From Gymnothorax reevesii (taxonomy: Eukaryota > Chordata > Actinopteri > Anguilliformes > Muraenidae): 64,000 bases of DNA. Position numbers and translations under genes: made by a program. Shown one piece after another: positions 1 through 8,349 of this stretch; position 1 is the first letter of the stretch; every line of letters starts with the position of its first letter. Below the pieces are notes generated by a model, which ran no database searches, was not told the origin of the DNA, and saw only the letters and a program-made list of their open reading frames with translations. The DNA is taken from positions 120,524,719 through 120,588,718 of the forward strand of contig CM056577.1 in NCBI GenBank assembly GCA_029721435.1, written 5' to 3'.

Positions 1-888
1 CCGAAGTGAAATCCACCAATCAGAAAAATTCTGCAGATAGGACGTTTTGTGCTTTGGTCATTGATATAGGAAGTCATATGTGACCTATATTTTGGCAATA
101 TTAAATTTGACCATAGATGACTTTGAAACGTCAAACTCGAGGTCAGGGAAAATATTAACCATGTTAAAAGACTGGACTTGAAATTTCAAAACATTATTCC
201 TCAAAAACTGTCCAATAATTTTTTCTCTAAATCTGGCAATCAACTCACCTTGATACACTTTATGTACAGTGCAAGTGTCATTTTTATTGAATCAATGGAA
301 GTGGGTCTAATGGGGGCGCTGTACTTTAACATTAGGTCTTATGGAGAATGGGCAAAATTACCTGTGGAAGCTAAATGGTTGCAGACAGAGATTAAGTTTA
401 TATTATCAACATATAGGAAGTCACATATGACCCATATTTTGGATGTGTTAAAGTTGGCCTCAGCTGACCTTGAAAGGCCAAACTTGTGGTCAAGCAAAAT
501 GTTACAATTTTCAAAGGCTTCTTTCCTTGAGAATATTGAAGATTCGGAACATATGTGTATTGAACACTTATAGGAAGTCATATGTGAACTTTCATTTGGT
601 GGCCTTGACCTTGACCTTTGGTGACCTTCGAAGGTCAAATTCACATGGTGAAATTTCAATGATCTCTATCACCAAAACTATTACAGATAGAGCTTAGGTT
701 TGTATTGCAGGCATATAGGAAACCATGTATAAAGTTTTTTTTGGTGACATGAAACTTGATCTTCAGTGACCTTCAATAGCCAAACTTCACATATGGGGTT
801 TTAGAAATCAGTGCTTCAATTTCAATGACTTATATCAGCAAAATCGGTACAAATAAAGTGTAGATTTGTATTGGAGACGTATAGAAAG

Positions 889-1402
889 TGTAATGTGAAT
901 ATAGGCCACTAGATGGCAGTATTTACCTTTTTTTGTTCAGCTCAGACTGGAGCTATGTTTAGACATGTCCTGGACATGTCTGGGGCAAGTCCCCGAAAAG
1001 TAAAAAAAAGAGGTCTAAATGTGGGTGGGGTCTGCAAAAGAGTATATAAGGAAAAGAATTGAGACAGTAAAGTAGTAGGAGAAATTGCAAGAAGATGACC
1101 AGACCTGCCATTCTGTTCAAGACCTGTGACGTTTCTTTTGTGGATTTCTTTGCCTGAGTTTGAGCATTTTCATTATCCAGGACATCACCAAGCCACCCCA
1201 CAAAAAGGGACTGTAAATATTTCTGTTTTTTTTATTATTCAATCTTGGTCTTTAGTTGTAGTCAGTAGATTTGGTTAGTTAGTTGTTATTGTCTTTGTCT
1301 GTTGATTAAATGTGTTCAAGTTTTTAAAACAGTTTCTGTCATCCCTTGCTGTTGCTGTTGCTGTTTGTGTTGTAAATGTAATAACAAATTGGGGCCATAA
1401 CA
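889..1402 (+). mobile_element. Probable solo LTR inside the satellite
   Basis: The 514-bp segment begins TGTAATG and ends CATAACA. It is flanked by AAAG at 885-888 and AAAG at 1403-1406. Removing the segment and one AAAG restores a continuous satellite unit (...tatagaaag + tcatatatgaac...). It holds a TATA box (tatataag, 1043-1050) and T-rich 3' sequence. Its ends and 4-bp duplication resemble those of the full Gmr1-like element at 7813-13715, but the body is different. A second reading puts the LTR end at 1388 (...aataaca) followed by 'aattgggg' as the start of a primer site. I prefer the first because of the flanking repeat. Confidence 0.6.
906..919 (+). promoter_or_regulatory. CTCF-core-like motif in solo LTR
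   Basis: CCACTAGATGGCAG matches the well-known vertebrate CTCF core pattern. A related motif lies in the Gmr1 LTRs (7915-7929 and 13359-13373). This is a motif match only; occupancy is unknown. Confidence 0.35.
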
Positions 1403-1923
1403 AAAGTCATATATGAACTTTTATTTGGTAGCCTTGAACCTGACCTTCGCTGAAATTTGAAGGTCAAACATCACAGAAAAATTTCAATGACTTCTATCAT
1501 GAAACTATTACAGATAGAGGTTAGGTTTGTATTGTGGGTATATAGGAAGTCATGTATGAAGTTTCATTGGGTGACCTTGAACTTGACCTTCAGTGTCCTT
1601 CAACGACCAAACTATACATTATCGTTAGAGTATAGAGTATGAGTTTGTATTGGAGACGTGTAGGAAGTCATATATGAACTTTCATTTGATGAGCTTCATA
1701 TTAACCTTCGAAGATCAAACTTGACCTAGTGAAAATTCAATGACTTCTATCTTTAAAAAGATCACAGATCGAGCATAGGTTTGTGTTACTGACATCTAGG
1801 AAGTCACATATGAACTTTCATTTGGTGACATTCAACTTGACTGTTGGTGACCTTTGAAGGTCAAACTTGACATAATATAATAACAATGACTTGTATCACT
1901 AAAATGGTCACAGATGGAGCCTT

Positions 1924-2600
1924 AATGAGTGTAACTAGTTCAGGCACGAAACTCGAGATGAGCTACATCAGCTCACAGCAGCCTGGTAAACTACCAGCAC
2001 GCCAGCATCAGCAGGCACACAATTGGAGGATACACATCACGAGGTCATGCAGCGGTCTACTTGAAAGACGTCAAGCTCACTTACTTCCGCTGCTGTTTGC
2101 AACGACTTTTCATGCTATGCAACATGCTGTTTGGTTTTTTGCTTGCCACCTCCACCCCAGCCTCCACCTGTTTGGTTCTGCTCATACCGGGGGGATTTTT
2201 ATTTCTGTTCATGACTATGTTTGTATGTTTGCTTTGCCTAGGTAGGACATTCCTCCAGAGCAGAACTGCCACCAAAGTACAATTTAATTCTTATACCCAT
2301 GAATAAATTGTTCTATTTTATTTAAACGTGAGATTTCCTGACTGAAATGAGTGTAACTAGTTCAGGCAGGAAACTCGAGATGAGCTACATCAGCTGACAG
2401 CAGCCTGGTAAGCTACCAGCACATCAGCATCAGCAGGCACACAATTGGAGGATACACATCACGAGGTCATATAGCGGACTATTTGAAAGACGTCAAGCTC
2501 ACTTATTCCTCCAGAGCAGAACCGCCGCCAAAGTACAATGTAATGCTTTTACCCGTGAATAAATTGTTCTATTTTATTCAAACATGAGTTTTCCTGACTG
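1924..2600. repeat. Two-copy direct repeat, second copy internally deleted
   Basis: A segment starting 'aatgagtgtaactagttcagg' at 1925 recurs at 2347. Both copies end with 'gaataaattgttctatttta...cctgactgaa'. Copy 2 lacks about 160 bp of copy 1 (roughly 2094-2251), joining 'gctcactta' directly to 'ttcctccagagcag'. The missing piece has no GT-AG ends, so it does not look like a spliced intron. Both copies sit within the satellite, which resumes on each side. It may be a tandem LTR-like or MITE-like unit; the class is unknown. Confidence 0.7.
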
Positions 2601-3003
2601 AAGTTTGTGTTACTAACATCTAGGAAGTCACATATGAACTTTCATCTAGTGACATTCAACTTGACTGTCAGTGACCAGAGGGTCAAGCTCGACAGTGAAA
2701 GCACAATCACTTGTATCACCAAAATGGTCACAGATTGAGCCAAGGTTTGTATAGGGACATTTAGAAAGTTATATATGAAGGCCATTTGCTGATCTCAACT
2801 TGACCTTGCGTGACCTTTAAAGTTCACAATTGACATATTGAATTTTCAATGACTTGTATCACCAAAACTGCTTCAGAGCTTTAGGATTGAGTTTGTATCA
2901 GAGGAGGCCTTATAAATGTATGTGAACTTTTATTTAGTGACCTTGACATTGATTTTCATTGATTCAAATGTCAAACTTCACATGAAATTTAATAACTTGT
3001 ATT

Positions 3004-3440
3004 ATCACTATAAGACAGCTTGCTGGTAAGCTACAGGACCCCTGGTCCTATTTTTGAGTTTTGTTGCTCTGTAGGAGGAATAAATAAAAAAATTATAATA
3101 ACATGCCTTCAGGAACTACTCATTTTGTCTGTATTTACGGTGCAGTTGTGTAATAATCTGACTTGAGTGGGCAGGAGGGCTTTTTACAATAACTTTGACA
3201 AAGAAATCGAGCACTCTGTGATAATGGGTAGAAATGAGGAGTCGGGCTGCCTTGGAAAGTTCCCGCAATTATGGCCGTCACAGGATCAGCACTTCGACAA
3301 CGGTAATGACACTTAATTGTTTGTTGTCTTTAAAAGCCCCAACCGTTTAAAATTTAAGCTGCATGAAACAGTTAACTACATCTTTGTCCAGTGTTCTAAA
3401 GTGGTCTCTTTGTGCTTTTAAAACATTTAAATTTTAAAAG
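3004..3440. other. Unassigned spacer
   Basis: AT-rich sequence between the satellite and the inverted-repeat transposon. I see no coding potential and no repeat match elsewhere in the window. Confidence 0.5.
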
Positions 3441-4500
3441 GAGGTTTTGCAGGGTATAGGCAAATTTGCCCACAGACCAATTTAAACCATTTTCTGGTTA
3501 TATGTGCTTACTTGTGGGACTGTCCAGAAAATAGATTTGAAATGTGAAATTTGCATACAGAACCTGTGACCTATTTAGTAATTTCAAAGTTTTTGTGGGA
3601 CAAGGCCTTGAACAGTCCATATTTAAACCTATAAATGATTGTTCCTAAAAACCAGATGATTTTTAATTGGAACCATACCCTGTATTTAGAAATTACTACA
3701 CTCTCCTTTGGGTGTCAAAAAAGGTCACTAAATAATAAACATGGAATGCTTGTCATAGATACTTATTCAGATTAAGAGTCTTAAGGCCCGTTTCCACCAA
3801 AGAAGTTCCTGGTAGTATTTGGGGGGCAGGAACAACTTCAGGAACGTCCTCTCACTCGGCCCTCTCCACTGCTGTGTCTCCACCGAGAGGGCGAAGTAGG
3901 AGAACTCCTTTTAAAAATGCAACCCCTCGTTGTCTACTGAGTTTTAAAAATGCCGGCTATTTTGTCGCTTTCTGTTCACGTCACATCCCGCTCCTAGTAA
4001 ATTCGATCAGCGCCGAGTAAATCCAAAGCCCAATCCAGGAGTATTTTGGGGCCGTTCAATCTACTCCGACGCAGGGACTTTTTTAGCTCCTGTAAAAGTT
4101 CCGGAACTCTGTCCTTCGGGGGTGATGCCGGCGGTGGAGAAACGCAACAACAGCCCCGGCCCCGTAAAATTACCTCTAAGTTCCTGCGGTGGAAATGGGC
4201 CTTTAGATTATTGAGACATTGAGACATTGGCCTTCCAGATCATTCTGGATCATAACTCCAATACATCTGACACACATTTGTCCTTTTAAGATTAGACAAA
4301 TACAGATTGTTACTATATATAGTCTATAGTCATATGTTAATTTATTAGGATATAATAACACTTTCAGGATCACCTGTAATTGTGATAAGATCAGTTAAAA
4401 GCGGTGCATTCAAGCCATTTTTATTATTTATTAGATATTTCTCAGAAAAGCCATTTAGATGTTTTCATAAACTGTTGTACATTATATAGGTTCTATACTC
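3441..4500 (+). repeat. Left terminal inverted repeat arm
   Basis: Pairs with 7632-7812 plus 13716-14458 in reverse complement. It is interrupted by the 419-bp MITE. Relative to the right arm it lacks about 260 bp near 3680: the right arm has extra sequence at roughly 13950-14210, so this is either a deletion here or an insertion there. It holds the empty version of the Gmr1 target near 4300-4325. Confidence 0.8.
3784..4202. mobile_element. Harbinger-type MITE, 419 bp
   Basis: The ends are inverted: AGGCCCGTTTCCACC at the left, GGTGGAAATGGGCCT at the right. They are flanked by TTA at 3781-3783 and 4203-4205. TTA/TAA 3-bp duplications are typical of PIF/Harbinger. The opposite arm of the host transposon (about 13837-13855) keeps a single TTA in the same context without the insert, so it serves as the empty site. 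No transposase domain was recognised inside, so it is called non-autonomous. Confidence 0.85.
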
Positions 4501-5175
4501 AGAGGCAATGAAAGCGCAACACCAGTTTAGATTTAAATAATTTTCTGACTCAAATTTATTTTCTTATTTTAACTAACTATCGATGTACGTTGGGTGGGTT
4601 AACTTTGATGAATTAAATGCGATGATGGGCTGATTTGGACAATATTTAACAGATGCATTGAACATAACGAGCACAAGTGGAGAACAAGTGTTTGGCACTG
4701 ACATGGCAATATCCCCCACCGACTCAATTTTATGTGTCCGTAAGGATGGACAGACGGACGGACGGAGCGCAATGCTATATCCCCCGCCGCGCGATTACAA
4801 CAACATGACTGAACGGAACACACATTTAAACATGAACTCAAAAGAACAGTCAGTATCGGGTGTGACCCCCACGAACATCCACACAGGCAGTACAGCGTCT
4901 CCTCATGGGCCTGACTAAGCGTCTTAGGTTGTCTTGGGGAAGTTGTGGCCACCCTGCCTGTCGTGCATTCTGGAGTTGCTGCCTGGTTTGAGGTTTAGGT
5001 ACTCTTGATGAAAGAGCTCGTCCCAGTTGGACGTACTACACGCAAAACTTACTGATGCTGGACGTACTACACCCAAAATGGTGAGCCAGCCACTTACCAG
5101 GCACTTAGTCCCGCCTCTAGCATACTCAGGGCTCTGTTCCGTTGTTCAGTCGACAGATGTGGCATTATGACACTT
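4501..5175. other. Interior of DNA transposon, 5' of the transposase
   Basis: Non-coding as far as can be seen. It includes a GGAC-rich motif near 4740-4770 (ggacagacggacggacgg), with 'tatatccc' beside it. A similar arrangement occurs at 16915-16972. This suggests a second small repeat inserted here, but I could not define its ends. Confidence 0.4.
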
Positions 5176-5192
5176 AAAAATGTTTTTTGTGT

Positions 5193-5673
5193 GCTGCCTG
5201 ATAGCTCACTCAGTTAACGCACTGCGCTGCAGTGCGGAGGTGACTATCACGTTGCGGGTTTGAGCCCCGGCGTACCCACCGGCAGGGGTCGGCAGCTTTT
5301 TCAGAGTAGCGCACAATTGGCCATCGCGCTACAGGGTTCCAAATTGGGAAGGGACTGCCGGATTTGGGGATACAATAATAGCTTTGTTTGTTGCTCCAGC
5401 GCCTCCTGTTGGCCAGAGGGCCACTCGTCAGGAAGACTCTGGGTTTGTTCATGTCCAGGTATCCTCCGCCCTTGTTCTGAACTTACGAGGATTCAACCAA
5501 TGAGAGTATAAGACTGACAGGCTGACAGGCACGTGCTTCGGAGAAGAGCCGTGAATTGTCCTCACTATCCTGAGTTGGCAGCAAGGGGTCGCATACGAGC
5601 AAGCTTTTACATAGTTCACCAATTGGGCATTCCAGATTCGGGTGGGATTGGAGATGCCAAATTTAAAAAAAAA
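5193..5673 (+). mobile_element. tRNA-derived SINE with 17-bp target-site duplication
   Basis: The head resembles a tRNA with Pol III promoter boxes: an A-box-like 'tagctcactcagttaacg' near 5202 and a B-box-like 'gggtttgagcccc' near 5256. The unit is about 480 bp and ends in an A-run (5665-5673 plus A's shared with the duplication). Perfect direct repeats AAAAATGTTTTTTGTGT lie at 5176-5192 and 5674-5690. The perfect repeats point to a fairly recent L1-style insertion by a LINE partner. It sits just upstream of the decayed transposase. The family name is not assigned. Confidence 0.88.
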
Positions 5674-5690
5674 AAAAATGTTTTTTGTGT

Positions 5691-7617
5691 ATCTTTTATC
5701 ATGCCTTTACATAGGGAAGTCAACCCCTCCATTTCAACCACTGTACTTGCACAACTCCTCTTCCCATATGTTGTACTACATCAAACAATGACAGTGTTGA
5801 AACAGAGACTGTTTCTTCAGGAAATTTTGGCAGATGAGGAAGACCTTATCCAAGGAAATCCTCTCAATATATCCTGTCCAACTGTTGATTTAATGTATGG
5901 AACATCATCACATCAAAGGTGTTCCATTTGTAAACAATACAATAACCAATGCTTAACAATACCAAAGCTAGTTTGATATTCACTGATCACAAAACATATG
6001 TTGTGGTGCCCACCTGATGTTTGCGTTCGTGCATCACATCTCATTGGTAATCACTTGCATCCTGATACAATACTGTCTACTGAAGGCAGAATTTCTTTGA
6101 AAGAAAAATTGGATGACAGTATTTCTTGCCAGGTCATAAATTATCTGTACGAGGTCATTGATGCTGTTTCCAATAAATAATCTTCTCCTTTACTTCAATA
6201 TTCTCATCTATCAGATTCTGATTGTCACGCATGGACGGGATGGACATGTAGTCAATTCGACAGTATCCACAAACTCTGCAAGTGTAAGATATCTTTTCGT
6301 GATGGTGTATCTTCTGACGATATTCTTCTGTAGTTTTGGGCTAAGTTGATAACCAATCTGTCTTGGAATCAACTGTCTGTATTGTCTACGTTCTCCTTGT
6401 CCACACTATCAAGACACTTTCACAAAGTTGTAAATGCTCTGTACGATACTGTTGTACAAAAATATTTGGGTATCTCACATATTCCGCACGATGAAGCCAG
6501 AACACGTAACACAATTTTTGCTGAGTCTTTTGATGGTGATAATACCACTAATATACTGTAAATTTATCTCAATAAAAGTTCACACCATCAGTTCCAATGG
6601 TCTTCCTATGGTGGTCGGAAGGAATGTAAATATCTCAAGTTCATGTCCATTGTTTTCCCAGATGGTTATGTCTTGGATGCTGTGGGTCCCTACTACGGTA
6701 GCGTCAATGATGTATCAATAACTTAGTTAATACTTCACAAGTTGGAGGCACTGAAGAACTGACTGCATTCCAACGATATCATCAGAGTTGGTTGTGGGTT
6801 TCGAGACGTATTAGATGTTTTAGCCTCCATAGTCTATGATGCCAAAATGCCATCATTTATGCCGTCTGGTGAGGTTCAGCTTGATTCCTCTCATGCCAAT
6901 GCAGATCAGCTATGTATAAAAACACGATGGGTGGTTGAGTCCTACCATGGTCGTTTGAAACAATGGCGCTTCTTTTAGCAAAGGATGTTGTCCAATTATT
7001 ATGTTCCCGTTATTGGAAATCTCATTTTAATAATTACAGCCTGTCTTAATGGAATAATGGGGCCAATCTATGTGACTAATTCAGAGCGTGCTACGAGAGG
7101 CACACAGATGGCACAAAGACTGCGGGCATATCAAGAAAAAAATAACATCTTGGCCCAAAGAGTTGAAGGAGATCCCACCATGGGAAAAAGCGAAAAAGGA
7201 CTGAGTCAAACCAGAGGCATCCAGTATCACATTTCCAAAGCTCAATCTAGATTATTTTGAGACATTGTCATGTGGATGATATCAGCTCAAGCTAGAATCC
7301 GGTTACGTTTTCAAACATCAGAGCAATGATGGCGACTTAGAAATCTGTGTCTATCAACATGACAACGACCTTGTTCGTCGTCAGATCCATTCACAACATA
7401 AAAGCCAGGCAAAGTATAATGTATGGGTACAACATGATGTGAATTAATCTGAAGGCTCAGTGACTGCGTACTGTTGTACGTTTCCAGCTGGAAAAAGAAC
7501 TGCTGGAATGTGTGCCCATGTGGCATCAATCTATATTGGACACTACCAACACATTGACCAGTACAAGCCTCTTCAGATGACCTCTCAAAAATTCTCAGAG
7601 TCTATAATTACATCCTA
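5691..7617 (+). pseudogene. DDE_Tnp_4-type transposase, decayed
   Basis: Frames spread over this interval give a recognisable PIF/Harbinger-like (ISL2EU-type) transposase. The N-terminal part has a Cys-rich 'CSICKQ' (about 5915). The core includes 'FPDGYVLDAVGPYYG' (6657-6701), 'GFRDVLDVLAS' (about 6797-6830) and 'TRWVVESYHGRLKQW' (6926-6970). The C-terminal part resembles a SWIM-type zinc finger, 'FPAGKRTAGMCAHVASI' (about 7480-7532). The family normally cuts DNA at its TIRs using a D-D-E triad. Damage seen: several frameshifts, a stop at 6559-6561 near the first acidic region, a stop at 6976-6978, and GCGF where relatives usually carry DRGF, so a catalytic Asp appears lost. The SWIM-like motif also seems to lack one Cys. 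The family assignment is from memory of motifs; the ISL2EU label is less certain than DDE_Tnp_4. Confidence 0.78.
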
Positions 7618-7914
7618 AAATCCAAAAGGCCTGTATGCAACCTATGCAATATGCAACAGTATATGAAAACATCTAAATGGCTTTTCTGAGAAATATCTAG
7701 TATGTCATAAAAATGGCTTGAATGCACCATTGTTAACTGATCTTATCACAATCACAGGCGATCCTGAAAGTGTTATTATACCCTAACAAATTAACATACA
7801 ACTATAGACTATTGTTATGTATGATAATTTTTTGTACAGCTTTATATTCCATTTGTAAATGTTACATGCTGTTTTGCTGCCCTGCTGGTCAGCTATATTT
7901 ATTTTGTTCATTGG

Positions 7915-7929
7915 CACCATCTGGTGGCG
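7915..7929 (-). promoter_or_regulatory. CTCF-core-like motif in Gmr1 LTR
   Basis: Read on the minus strand this is CGCCACCAGATGGTG, close to the CTCF core. It is repeated in the 3' LTR at 13359-13373. Orientation is opposite to the motif in the solo LTR at 906-919. Motif match only. Confidence 0.3.
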
Positions 7930-8046
7930 TACTTGTAAAATCATTAAGAAAAGTCTAGTAATTTCTCGAAGCTTCTGGCACTTTCCTGCTTGGAGGGGGC
8001 GGGATTTCCCTAGAATCCTGTGGATCTTTCTGGAAGGTTGCTAGAC

Positions 8047-8054
8047 TATAAAAA
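8047..8054 (+). promoter_or_regulatory. TATA box of LTR promoter
   Basis: TATAAAAA lies 234 bp into the 5' LTR, and again at 13491-13498 in the 3' LTR. It is about 296 bp upstream of the ATG at 8350. It is the likely Pol II promoter of the genomic RNA; the start site itself cannot be placed from sequence. Confidence 0.65.
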
Positions 8055-8209
8055 GGCTGTGATTTTAAGCACAGCAGAGACTGACAACAAAGAGAGCAGA
8101 CAGCAGAAGAGAGCAGACCAGAGTTTTGTTTTGGCAACAGTTAAATAGTGGCAGAGTGTTATTAGAGAATTTAATTAGTGGATAATTTTTGTACAACTTT
8201 TTTGTAAAG

Positions 8210-8215
8210 AATAAA
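8210..8215 (+). terminator. Polyadenylation signal in LTR
   Basis: AATAAA in the 5' LTR with a T/GT-rich stretch behind it; the functional copy for 3' end formation would be at 13654-13659 in the 3' LTR. The distance from the TATA box leaves an R region upstream of it, as in other LTR elements. Confidence 0.6.
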
Positions 8216-8274
8216 TTTGTTTTAGTTGTACTTTTCAGTTTTCTTTGTTGTGATTTTTCCAAGTCATAACAAAT

Positions 8275-8293
8275 TGGAGGTTCCACCGAGATT
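8275..8293 (+). other. Primer binding site, tRNA-Gln type
   Basis: TGGAGGTTCCACCGAGATT starts 3 bases after the 5' LTR. Its complement corresponds, as I recall it, to the 3' end of vertebrate tRNA-Gln plus CCA over 19 bases. It would prime minus-strand DNA synthesis. Confidence 0.8.
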
Positions 8294-8349
8294 GGATTCA
8301 CCGAAGATTATTATTTTAAATCTTTTGACTAGTTTAAAAACTAGCAATC

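Larger units (their letters stand above)
1..3003. repeat. Diverged tandem satellite, unit about 140 bp
   Basis: A recurring unit holds an 'aggaagtcatatgtgaac' block, a 'ttggtgaccttgaacttgacc' block, a 'gtgaccttcgaaggtcaaac' block and a 'caatgacttctatcaccaaaac' block, then a run near 'acagatagagcttaggtttg'. The first block recurs near 415, 572, 717, 1543, 1661, 1798 and 2622, giving spacings of about 120-165 bp. Copies are visibly diverged and the array starts before the window. It is broken by a probable solo LTR (889-1402) and a two-copy repeat (1924-2600). Short ORFs here shift frame between units and look non-coding. The family is not one I can name. Confidence 0.85.
7813..8271 (+). repeat. 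5' LTR of Gmr1-like element
   Basis: 459 bp, TGTTATG...CATAACA, with 7-bp inverted ends. It reads identical to 13257-13715. It holds a TATA box at 8047-8054 and AATAAA at 8210-8215, so a U3-R-U5 layout is plausible. Confidence 0.97.

Noticed and set aside
2094..2251. Retained intron in copy 1 of the 1924-2600 repeat
   Set aside because: The segment missing from copy 2 has no GT-AG or GC-AG boundaries under any alignment I tried.
5193..5275. Stand-alone tRNA gene
   Set aside because: The tRNA-like head continues into a SINE body with an A-tail and target duplications, and the stem pairing looks poor.
7770..8044. Short frames in the LTRs (repeated at 13303-13488)
   Set aside because: They repeat only because the LTRs are identical; no start context or domain supports them.
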